From CAZEQK01 sp964514395 (GTDB lineage Bacteria > Bacillota > Bacilli > Tepidibacillales > Tepidibacillaceae), in NCBI GenBank assembly GCA_964514395.1, contig CAZEQK010000003.1, positions 75,925 to 139,924 of the forward strand: 64,000 nucleotides of DNA, given 5' to 3'. The notes beneath the pieces are model-generated. The model did not search any database. It was not told the DNA's origin and saw only the letters and a program-made list of their open reading frames with translations. A program made the translations under genes and the position numbers. This document shows, one piece after another, positions 46,251-55,000 of this stretch. Every line of letters begins with the position of its first letter. The stretch's first letter is position 1.

Positions 46251-47441
46251 ATGGGATATTATGATGATTTTGATTACAAGAGTAAAAAAAATAAGAAAAG
46301 TAATAGCTTCTTTACATCATTTCTTTCTGCTGTATTAGGTGGCCTTCTCGTTGTGATGCTATTACCTCCTTTAGCTAGAGCAGGAGTAGTAGATTTAACT
46401 CCGAGTAACCTTAGCCCAACTAATCAACAAAACCAAATAGATCAAGGTGCGACGAAACAGATTAATGTAGATGTAAATTCAGAAATTGTACAAGCCGCAG
46501 AAAAAGTAAAACCAGCAGTTGTCAATGTAGTAAATATACAAGAACAAACAAATATTTTTACACGTCAAACCAAAAAGCAAGATGTTGGAATAGGGTCAGG
46601 TATTGTATTTGATAAAAAGAATGGGAAAGCATATATTGTGACGAATAATCATGTGATACAGGGTGCCACGGATGTAGAAGTTGCCTTAGCAGATGGTAAA
46701 AGAGTAAAGGCTGAGATATTAGGTTCTGATGCATTAACAGATTTAGCGGTTATTTCAATCGATGAGAAGTATGCAAAAGCGGTGGCTCATTTAGGTGATT
46801 CAACAAACTTGAAGCCTGGTGAACCTGCTATTGCAATAGGAAATCCATTGGGATTAGAATTTTCCCAGACTGTTACTGTTGGCGTGATTAGCTCTAATAA
46901 TCGTACCATCAAAAATTCATTAAATATGGATACAGAGGTTATTCAAACAGATGCAGCAATTAACCTAGGTAATAGTGGTGGTCCATTGGTAAATATTAAT
47001 GGTGATGTAATAGGGATAAATAGTGCAAAAATAGCAGCAAGTGGTGTGGAAGGCTTGGGATTCGCAATTCCAATTAGTAATGCAAAGCCTGTTATTGATG
47101 AACTTATTAAATATCACAGAGTTAAACGTCCTTATATGGGAATTGAGCCATTAGATCTTAGTCAAGTGTCCTTACGAGATAGGACATTGGTCTTAAAGCT
47201 ACCAACCTCTGTTAACGATGGAGTAGTGATATTATCCGTTGGTGGTCCAGCAGAATTAGCAGGACTTAAACGAGCGGATGTCATCGTTAAATTAGATGAT
47301 AATCCTATAAAGACTTCAGCTGATTTACGTAATTATCTCTATAAGAATAAGAAAATAGGCGATAAAATGAAGGTTACTTATTACCGGGATGGTAAACTAC
47401 TTAATACGACATTGACATTGTCAGAACAAACCAAACAGTAG
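46251..47441 (+). CDS. htrA: HtrA-type serine protease (YycK/HtrC)
   Basis: 396 residues: cytoplasmic tail, membrane anchor about 22-43 (SFLSAVLGGLLVVMLLPPLA), trypsin-like domain about 90-290 and one PDZ domain about 300-390. Catalytic triad visible as H in TNNHVIQGAT, D in TDLAVISI and S in NLGNSGGPL. Degrades damaged envelope proteins outside the membrane. Located after the wal operon as in many Bacilli. ATG after AGGCGGTG. Confidence 0.95.
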   Translation: MGYYDDFDYKSKKNKKSNSFFTSFLSAVLGGLLVVMLLPPLARAGVVDLTPSNLSPTNQQNQIDQGATKQINVDVNSEIVQAAEKVKPAVVNVVNIQEQTNIFTRQTKKQDVGIGSGIVFDKKNGKAYIVTNNHVIQGATDVEVALADGKRVKAEILGSDALTDLAVISIDEKYAKAVAHLGDSTNLKPGEPAIAIGNPLGLEFSQTVTVGVISSNNRTIKNSLNMDTEVIQTDAAINLGNSGGPLVNINGDVIGINSAKIAASGVEGLGFAIPISNAKPVIDELIKYHRVKRPYMGIEPLDLSQVSLRDRTLVLKLPTSVNDGVVILSVGGPAELAGLKRADVIVKLDDNPIKTSADLRNYLYKNKKIGDKMKVTYYRDGKLLNTTLTLSEQTKQ

Positions 47442-47452
47442 AATAAGCAAAG

Positions 47453-47490
47453 AAAAGCAGCAGATTGAAATCAATCTGCTGCTTTTTTTA
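47453..47490 (+). terminator. Terminator after htrA
   Basis: Fifteen-pair stem AAAAGCAGCAGATTG/CAATCTGCTGCTTTT with a four-base loop and a T-tract. Confidence 0.92.
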
Positions 47491-47512
47491 AAATAAGTAA
47501 ATGGAGGAGATA

Positions 47513-48157
47513 ATGAAACGAATTGTTTTAATAACTGGTGGTAATAGAGGAATAGGATATGAAACTTCACGACAAATGGCAAGAAAGGATTTAAAGTTTG
47601 GCTATCTAGTAAAAATGAACAAAAGGGTAAAGAAGCAGTAGCACAACTATCAAGTGAAGGATTAGATATTTCCTTTGTCCAAATCGATGTTACGAATCTA
47701 GAAACCATTAAAAAGTCTCGTCAAATAATTGAAGATGTAGATGGTAAATTAGATGTGTTAGTAAATAATGCAGGAGTTTATTTAGATGAAGATATTTCTA
47801 TTAAAAATATAGATGAAGGTGTGATGGAGGATACCTTTGCTACTAACTACTTTGGACCTTATTACACCATGAAAACATTCCATCCTTTAATGGAAAAGGA
47901 GGGATATGGTCGCTGCTTCCTATAAATTATCAAAATATAGCTTAAACGGGTTAACGCGTATCATGGCAAGTGCAGTAAACAGAAAGTTAATTAAGATTAA
48001 TGCTTTGTGCCCTGGATGGGTCCGAACTGATATGGGTGGCCCTAACGCAAATATAGGGGTGGAAGAGGTTCCTGAGAATATCATTTGGCTTGCTACCTTA
48101 GATGAGAATGGTCCAACTGGTCAGTTTTTCCGTGGTAAAAAACAAATAAAATGGTAG
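47513..48157 (+). pseudogene. Short-chain dehydrogenase/reductase (broken)
   Basis: An SDR gene with intact RBS and N-terminus (MKRIVLITGGNRGIGYETSR, the TGxxxGIG motif). Frame is lost near 47585 in an A-rich stretch; the homology continues in another frame (VWLSSKNEQKGKEAVAQL, LVNNAGVYLDEDIS) up to MEKEGYGR, then jumps back at about 47906 into SYKLSKYSLNGLTRIMA. About 30 codons are missing at that junction, including the catalytic serine segment, although YxxxK remains. One frameshift plus an internal deletion make it non-functional. Confidence 0.88.
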
Positions 48158-48186
48158 AAATATGAATTAGATGGCATATATTAGTA

Positions 48187-48224
48187 AAAGACCACAACCG
48201 TTTAACTTGGTTGAGGTCTTTTTG
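48187..48224 (+). terminator. Terminator after the SDR pseudogene
   Basis: Stem AAAGACC-ACAACC with GGTTG-A-GGTCTTT around a nine-base loop, followed by a T-tract. Confidence 0.85.
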
Positions 48225-48440
48225 TTTTGTTTAACAAGGGTATCTATTTGAAAATGTAGTTCAAGTATGTTGTTTAGTACCTTCACATTCGAGCAACGGA
48301 TAATGTGAGCAATATCGGAGATATGTCTACGAATCGATTTTTTATTATCATTAATTTCATCTTAAGGTAAAAGGAGATGAATGTATATTTACTGGTGTAC
48401 ATAATTCAGAATGACGAAGTTATGAATCAACAGTATAATT

Positions 48441-49745
48441 ATGGACAAAGGGTTGCAGGCATGGAAAATGTTAAGGGAGAGGGTTTCTATTAAACGCTTA
48501 AAAAGAAAACTGGGGATACGATTGGGTGTTTCAGGATTGTTGTTATCACTGCTGTTCGGAGTTACCACGTTTTTTCTGGAGACAGAATCTATAGATCAGG
48601 AGGTTGTTCACCTTGCATATAAAGTGACTGATCGCCAAATGTCAGGTGCTATTGACATTCAAGATCCCGCGAAATTACAAAAGCTGTTAGTTGAAAAAAG
48701 CCAAGAATTGGTGAATAATAATTTCATTGTGATTGAGCTATATAATGCTCAAAAAGAAAAAATGAAGGAAATCGTTAAGCCGGAAAAAGAAATTGTGGAA
48801 AAAGTACTGAAGCAATATGACCATCAGTTTCCGATGAGTGATCAAGCAACTTATCGGAAGTTTTACATCAATCAAACTTTGTATTTGCAGGTGCTTGTAC
48901 CATTAATGGCTGACGGTTCGCGGATTGTGGGATATTTTGAAGGAGTATATCAGGTTGATCAAAATCAAATGCAGCAAATCAATCAGAGGATTCAGTTTAC
49001 GGTCATTCAAACGATCATCGTGGTATTGGCAACAACATTGTTACTCATTCCGGTCATTTTGGCTTTAAATAAAGATTTGATTCAGTATTCTTTAAGATTG
49101 ATCAAGGCGAATACGGATTTGTTGGAGGTTTTGGGAGGAGTTATATCGAAAAAAGATACGGATACGTACACCCATAATTATCGGGTTACCATATACGCAG
49201 TGAGATTGGCTGAGAAAATGCGCTTAAATAAAGAGGAGATCAAAAGGTTAATAAAGGGAGCTTTAATTCATGATGTAGGGAAAATTGCGATACGGGATGA
49301 AATATTGCTGAAGCCAGGGAAATTGACAGATGAGGAATTTGCAGTTATGAAAACGCATGTTATCCACGGGGTAGATATTATCAAAAATTCAGAATGGTTG
49401 CTCGATGGAAGGGATGTTGTGGAATACCATCACGAAAAATTCGATGGAAGCGGGTATATGCAAGGGTTAAAAGGAGAAGACATTCCCTTGAACGCGAGGA
49501 TTTTCGCGATTGTCGATGTTTTTGATGCTTTAACCTCTAAACGACCGTATAAAGAGCCTTATTCATACAAGGAAGCTGTTCAAATATTGTTGCAAGGCAA
49601 GGGTTCACATTTTGATCCTGTATTGTTGGAGTCTTTTTTGGAAGTTTCCAAGCAGCTTTATCATCAATTGAGCCATGCAAAGGAGCAAGATGTAGAACAA
49701 ATACTGTCAGATTTGGTTAAAAAATATTATTACGATCAATTGTAA
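48441..49745 (+). CDS. Membrane HD-GYP domain phosphodiesterase-like protein
   Basis: 434 residues: membrane helix about 24-45, an extracytoplasmic sensor region to about 185, second helix about 188-209, then HD-GYP domain 225-420. Metal ligands are present (H277-D278 in LIHDVGKIAIRDE, H306/H309, HH at 330-331, D358 in IVDVFDALTSKRPYK). The GYP triad reads GYM (GSGYMQGLKGEDIP). Cyclic-dinucleotide hydrolysis is the family activity; the change leaves this open. The ATG at 48441 lacks a good RBS, so the start may be further in. The gene is visibly richer in G/C than its neighbours. Confidence 0.85.
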   Translation: MDKGLQAWKMLRERVSIKRLKRKLGIRLGVSGLLLSLLFGVTTFFLETESIDQEVVHLAYKVTDRQMSGAIDIQDPAKLQKLLVEKSQELVNNNFIVIELYNAQKEKMKEIVKPEKEIVEKVLKQYDHQFPMSDQATYRKFYINQTLYLQVLVPLMADGSRIVGYFEGVYQVDQNQMQQINQRIQFTVIQTIIVVLATTLLLIPVILALNKDLIQYSLRLIKANTDLLEVLGGVISKKDTDTYTHNYRVTIYAVRLAEKMRLNKEEIKRLIKGALIHDVGKIAIRDEILLKPGKLTDEEFAVMKTHVIHGVDIIKNSEWLLDGRDVVEYHHEKFDGSGYMQGLKGEDIPLNARIFAIVDVFDALTSKRPYKEPYSYKEAVQILLQGKGSHFDPVLLESFLEVSKQLYHQLSHAKEQDVEQILSDLVKKYYYDQL

Positions 49746-49764
49746 AGGCAGTTCGTTTGAGGGT

Positions 49765-49795
49765 GGACACATTATTGCGGTGTCCTCTTTTTTTA
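49765..49795 (+). terminator. Terminator after the HD-GYP gene
   Basis: Six-pair stem GGACAC/GTGTCC with a nine-base loop, then CTCTTTTTTT. Confidence 0.8.
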
Positions 49796-50074
49796 CCTTA
49801 TTGATGTTAAACTCGCAAATAAGCAATAAACTATTATTATATATAAAGCTGGTAGTCCGATTGTTTTCAGACACCAGCTTAAGTTCCAATTGATACCGTT
49901 TTTATCAGTCAAAACCGCAAGTAGTGCACCGAAAAATGCTTGCTGTAATTCGAAATCAACCTTCCCATCAATTTTTAATACATCATAAACCTTTCTAATT
50001 TCGTCTTCACTATCGAATTGAAGATATATTCGTACGTTCTCGCCTTTAGCAACCTGTCTGCCCAATACTAACAT
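49793..50074 (-). pseudogene. VOC/PhnB-like protein fragment
   Basis: 93 codons. Residues 1-65 match the C-terminal half of VOC-superfamily PhnB-like proteins (KGENVRIYLQFDSEDEIRK, then LTDKNGINWNLS); the N-terminal 60-70 residues of the family are absent. After NWNLS the frame continues into a hydrophobic tail with no family resemblance. It has no good RBS and lies 14 bp after a HAD gene. Best read as a decayed remnant. Confidence 0.65.
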
Positions 50075-50088
50075 TTTTAAAGCTTATT

Positions 50089-50754
50089 TTAGCCATTTTT
50101 CACACCTACCTTTTTTAAATCAAGAGAAAAATAAGAGATCAATTCATTTAAATTGCTAAAAAGGTAATCAGGTTGAGCATCAGTTGAATCAAAGCTTTTA
50201 TACCAATCTAATATTGCAACTTTTACATGGGCGTTTTGAGCTGATTTAATATCGAATATAGTATCGCCAACCATTAAAACATGCTCATGGTCGATCTTAA
50301 TATCATTGATCGCCTTTAAGATTGGCTTAGGATCTGGTTTACTTGCCTTTACATCATCAAGGGTGATAATGGTATCAAAAAGGTGTTCGATATTAAAAAG
50401 CTTCAGTGCTCTAATAGTAAGGGTTCTTTGTTTATTCGTTACAATACCCAATTTGATTCCTTGCTCTTTTAATTGTTTTAAAATTTTTTTTACATTTGGA
50501 AAGAGGGAGACCAATTCATCATGATGATTTTCCACATGGGCTAGATAGCTTTCCATAATATCTTCTTTTCTTGCTGGTGCTAGTAGTTCGATGAATTTAT
50601 CAAAGGCTTCACCAAAACGTGCCTCGATATCTTTATAAGTAATCTTCTTTTGTGAGTATTTTTCTACCGTTTTATAAACAGCATCTATAATTGAGTCTTT
50701 ACTATCTAAAATAGTTCCATCTAGATCGAATAATATAGCTTTTATCCTATTCAC
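50089..50754 (-). CDS. HAD family hydrolase (PpaX/Gph-like phosphatase)
   Basis: 221-residue HAD subfamily IA phosphatase: nucleophile motif DLDGTILDSKDSI, motif II VTNK, motif III lysine in KASKPDPKP and motif IV VGDTIFDIKSAQ. Pyrophosphatase PpaX and phosphoglycolate phosphatase are the closest known types; substrate cannot be fixed. The GTG start overlaps the glpP stop by 8 bp, so both are co-translated. Confidence 0.88.
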   Translation of the reverse strand: MNRIKAILFDLDGTILDSKDSIIDAVYKTVEKYSQKKITYKDIEARFGEAFDKFIELLAPARKEDIMESYLAHVENHHDELVSLFPNVKKILKQLKEQGIKLGIVTNKQRTLTIRALKLFNIEHLFDTIITLDDVKASKPDPKPILKAINDIKIDHEHVLMVGDTIFDIKSAQNAHVKVAILDWYKSFDSTDAQPDYLFSNLNELISYFSLDLKKVGVKNG

Positions 50755-51331
50755 TAGATAATTTCTCCTTCCATAGCGCTGGAGTGCCAGTAGATACAGC
50801 TATCGCCCCATTTTCAATGGCATCCATCATTTGTTTTTTATTTTGAAGCAGTCCACCAGTAATGATAGGAATTTCTAATTGGTTTTTTAACTCTTTAACC
50901 ATTGAAGGAATAAGTCCAGGCATCACTTCAATAGCATCAGGTTTATTTTCTTGAATTGCTTTTAATCCGTTATACGTCGCATCCGAATCAATTAAGAATA
51001 ATCTTTGGATGGTAATAAGGTTCATTTTTTTGGCGTATTGGATGACATTGTTTTTTGTACTGATAATTCCAGATGGCTTAATATAATTAGCTACAAATTT
51101 TAAGCCTTCAAGGTTATAGCTAATGCCAGGTATTTTTTCAAGATGGAGAAAGACAAAACGATGATGGCTTTTTAATAAATCAACATAATGCTTGATGCTA
51201 CTTATATTTCCAGTTAATAAAAAACCTGTGCCAACCTTTGATTCTAAGAATAAATCAAGGCTTTTTGGATTTTTTATCGAGGAAATAAGATGATCTTTGG
51301 TTATTTGTTCTAAAAAGTCATTTTTTTTCAT
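50747..51331 (-). CDS. glpP: Glycerol-3-phosphate-responsive antiterminator GlpP
   Basis: 194 residues from ATG 51331 (AAAGGGTGAG before it); B. subtilis GlpP is 192. TIM-barrel antiterminator that binds glycerol-3-phosphate and the glp leader mRNA. Signature stretches LLTGNISSIKHYVDLLK, GIISTKNNVIQYAKK, DAIEVMPGLIPSMVKEL and IITGGLLQNKKQM are complete. Unusually it is not next to glpFKD but pairs with a HAD phosphatase gene. Confidence 0.9.
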   Translation of the reverse strand: MKKNDFLEQITKDHLISSIKNPKSLDLFLESKVGTGFLLTGNISSIKHYVDLLKSHHRFVFLHLEKIPGISYNLEGLKFVANYIKPSGIISTKNNVIQYAKKMNLITIQRLFLIDSDATYNGLKAIQENKPDAIEVMPGLIPSMVKELKNQLEIPIITGGLLQNKKQMMDAIENGAIAVSTGTPALWKEKLSSE

Positions 51332-51606
51332 GTCACTCACCCTTTTTAATAAGGCAATAAAAAAAACCATGTTAAGATAACAATATAGGCAATCAATTGA
51401 TTTAACCCACATTGTTCTATATGGTCTCTCTGTCTTCTCTACCGAAACTATTCACTTGTTTTGCTTATGTATAAAATATAAAGTATTAATATTAATCAAG
51501 TATTATGAAATAGTTTATTTTTATTAAGGTTATATAAAGAGAATGTTAACTTATAAATAAGAGTAATATGATGACGTGGTATATAATAATTGGTGAGGTG
51601 ATGTTG

Positions 51607-52086
51607 ATGCAATTGACCTTTATTACTGTAGGTAAGCTGAAGGAGAAGTATCTAATACAAGGAATCAATGAATATAAGAAAAGATTATCTGCATATACCA
51701 AAATAAACATGATAGAAGTGACTGATGAGAAAGCACCAGAACATTTAAGTGAAGCAGATATGTTACAGGTGAAGGAAAAGGAAGGGGAAAGAATCCTACA
51801 GCATATCAATAGAGATCAACATGTAGTGGCCCTTGCTATTGAAGGGAAAATGCTATCTTCAGAGCAACTAGCAACGGAATTAAATCGTTTGTTTACTTAT
51901 GGGACAAGCCATATTGTATTTATTATAGGAGGTTCCTTAGGATTATCTAAAGCAGTATACAAACGAGCCGATCTATTATTATCCTTCTCCAACATGACTT
52001 TCCCCCATCAATTAATGCGCCTCATCTTAATCGAACAAATCTATCGAGCATTTAAGATTAATAGAGGTGAACCGTACCATAAGTAA
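51607..52086 (+). CDS. rlmH: 23S rRNA (pseudouridine-1915-N3)-methyltransferase RlmH
   Basis: 159-residue SPOUT-class methyltransferase for position 1915 of 23S rRNA, exact family length from ATG 51607 (GAGGTG six bases upstream). SAM-binding knot VFIIGGSLGLSKAV and the C-terminal FKINRGEPYHK are conserved. Its last codons are the insertion site used by SCC elements in staphylococci; here the same end is repeated three more times downstream. Confidence 0.97.
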   Translation: MQLTFITVGKLKEKYLIQGINEYKKRLSAYTKINMIEVTDEKAPEHLSEADMLQVKEKEGERILQHINRDQHVVALAIEGKMLSSEQLATELNRLFTYGTSHIVFIIGGSLGLSKAVYKRADLLLSFSNMTFPHQLMRLILIEQIYRAFKINRGEPYHK

Positions 52087-52097
52087 ATGAGGTTTTT
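52066..52097 (+). repeat. SCC-like attachment site att1 (3' end of rlmH)
   Basis: GGTGAACCGTACCATAA at the end of rlmH, followed after the stop by AAATGAGGTTTTT (52085-52097), the inverted repeat that starts cassette 1. Equivalent to the attL of SCC elements, whose core is likewise the terminal codons for YHK-stop. Confidence 0.85.
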
Positions 52098-55000
52098 ATG
52101 GAGAGGTGTAACAAATGGGAAAGAAAAAGAAAAAAGTAACTAAACCAGTATATAGGTCTCTACCTGATTTAGAACGGTCACGTACAGGAGGCCAGATTGC
52201 GCTTTCTGGCTTTACATATCAATTTTTGTATTCTTGTTACCTGATACTATCTGAAAGAGATGAGAGTGTGAATTTTACTCTTGAGGGGCTTGAAGATATT
52301 GACCGCTACAAATGTGATGTTATATCAGATAAGATAACTCATATTCAACTGAAATATTCTACACAAAGGCAAGATGCTAGTTTCCTGAAGGATGTACTGA
52401 AGAATTACTTGGAAGTTTACTTGCTGGATAATACTCATGACTTCAAACTTGTCTATGATTTTGATATTGCTAAAGGAAATCTAAATAAACTTGTCAATAA
52501 CAATCTTGATGATGCATCAAGGGAATATTGGGGTGGAATAATTGAAAAGATAATGGAGGAAAATGCTCAGTGGAACTGGAGTGGTTTTTCAAGTGATGCT
52601 TTCTTAGATAAAATCACTTTTGAAAAACGAGTCAAAGATGACCTTTCATTGGAAATCGAAAAACTTCTAATTGAGAGATATGATATTACAACAGGTAATA
52701 TTCGGTTGTATGCAAATGGCATAAAGGTATGTTGTCTTAACAAGATGGAATATCGAAAGAGTATAGATAAAAAGGAACTTGACGCATTAATACAGAATAT
52801 TAGTGATGATATTAGTAAAGGCATTCAGAATCCTGCTCATGAATGGATTAAGAAGGTTGACTTTAGTGTTTCAGAGATTGTAGATGAGAAGAGCTATTTT
52901 GAAGGCAAGAAGGCAACACCACAAGATATTGCTTTGAAATTACCGGTTAGACGCATTGATACAGAAAAGGAGGTTGAAAACTCTATAAACAGTAATAGAG
53001 TGACAGTCATTAAGGCTTCAAGTGGACAGGGGAAAACAACAATTGCTCTTCAGGTTGCATTCAACCTGTCTACTGAGTATCAGATCTATCAGTTGACATG
53101 GTGTAATGATGCTAAGGAACTCAATAATATTATTAAATACTTTAAGACAAGAGTTAAACTAGGAGAAAAGCCACTTATTATTATTGACAACTTAGATTCG
53201 CAGTTGAGTGAGTGGAATAGATTAGCACAGTTATTACAAGAAGAGATTACATATAATTATAAATTGTTACTAACAAGCAGAGAGGATGATTGGTATAGCT
53301 ATTCAGGCAATTTAAGCAATGTTAAATCACTTAGAACAGTAGAGCTATCATTGAATGATCAAGAGGCCGAAGGTATATTTGTTCAGTTGAAGAATAGGGA
53401 TTTGCTGCATGATACTATAGTTGAATGGAAGCATTCATGGGAAAAAGTAGAAACCAAGAGACTTCTAATAGAGTATGTGTACCTACTTACTCATGGTGAG
53501 ATGATTTCGGAAAGAATAAGTCAGCAGATATCATCAATTAGTAATGCTGAAAATGGTAGGATTAAATGTGAGATATTAAGAATAGTTTGCTTTGCAGATG
53601 TTTGTGGGATTAGACTTTCAGTTATGAAACTAATAAGTAGTTTAGAAGAGCCTACTTCAAGTGACTATGGGGAATTACTTAAGAGTGTTGAAAATGAATT
53701 CTTAATCAGTATTGATGAGAATGAGAAATATGTTGAAGGTCTTCATCCAGTTCGTTCAATGCATATAGTTGAAAGACTGCATGAATTTTATGCGATAAAC
53801 TCTACTGCTATAAATGTGATTAAACTAACGGAGTTAACATATTTGTCGAAACTGTTTTCTAATTTGCCAAAATGGATCACAAATAGAGAAGAGATTTATG
53901 ATGATATTGTGGAACTATTATGGAATCCAAAAAGTCTATCTGTTTATATAATGGCGTTAAAAGGAGTATTATCGGGAAGTATAGATTTATATTTTGTGGA
54001 GAATCAAGAATTGTTTGATGATGCTAATGATCATGGAGGCTTGTTGCTTGTATTGACAGAATTAAATCCATTTGTTAGGTTTGTGGGATTTGACTTTGAA
54101 TTAAAAACTTTAGATGATATCAGAAAATCAGTACCGGATAATGGGAATATTCAATACCTTTGTAATCTTAGGGACAACGCAAATAAATTTGATTTAGCAG
54201 AGAATGATCTATATTATTTTTCTAAAGCACTATTTAGCTTTTTACTATATAAGGACCCACTAATTGATCTTTCTTCGTATGCCTTGATTTCTTACTGGTT
54301 ATTGAATGTTAACCAAGAGTTTAATTTATCGAACCAGATTATTCTAGATAAGGTATGGCAAAAAAAGAATGAGTATGATGCTGAGATTATATCTAATGTT
54401 ATGTTTACTTGCTTTTGTGGTAACAAAGAGGGATATTTATCCTTTGTTGAAGGTAGTCTAGAAAATATTCTGCTTTATTTAAAGCACTCTACAAATTCAT
54501 TGAAGACTTATGTAGATGACGATAGAAGAAAAATTCATGTTGAGTATGTATTAATTCCAAGTAACATAAGTAATGGAAATGAAGAGAGCGTAAACAGACT
54601 AAAACTGATATGTAAAACATTACCGATATATGAAACATACTGTTCCGATGCAATTTCGCCTAAATTGGAGGCTTTGTCGAGATATAATATTCCTGACGAT
54701 GCTCATAAGACTATGCCAATTAGAAATATTATTCTAATGTTTAACCAGGATTTTTCATCACTCTGGGGCAATACTATAATGAGCAATTATGAATGCGATA
54801 GCATGTTGGGATGGATAAATCAGTGGATTAGTTTGCGAAGACAGGTTGTTTATTTATTCAATGAATGTGAAACAGTCTTACACAAATTATTAGAGGGCAA
54901 ATTACTGGGTAAACATACAAGCATACTTGATGATCTTAGATCTGAAATCAATAAAAAGCTAATAAGAGAAATGAGATATCCAAACCAAGAGAGACCTTTT

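Noticed and set aside
52085..52097. AAATGAGGTTTTT as a plain rlmH terminator
   Set aside because: There is no pairing arm immediately upstream; the complement occurs 4 kb away at the other end of the cassette and again at each junction, so a terminal inverted repeat explains it better.
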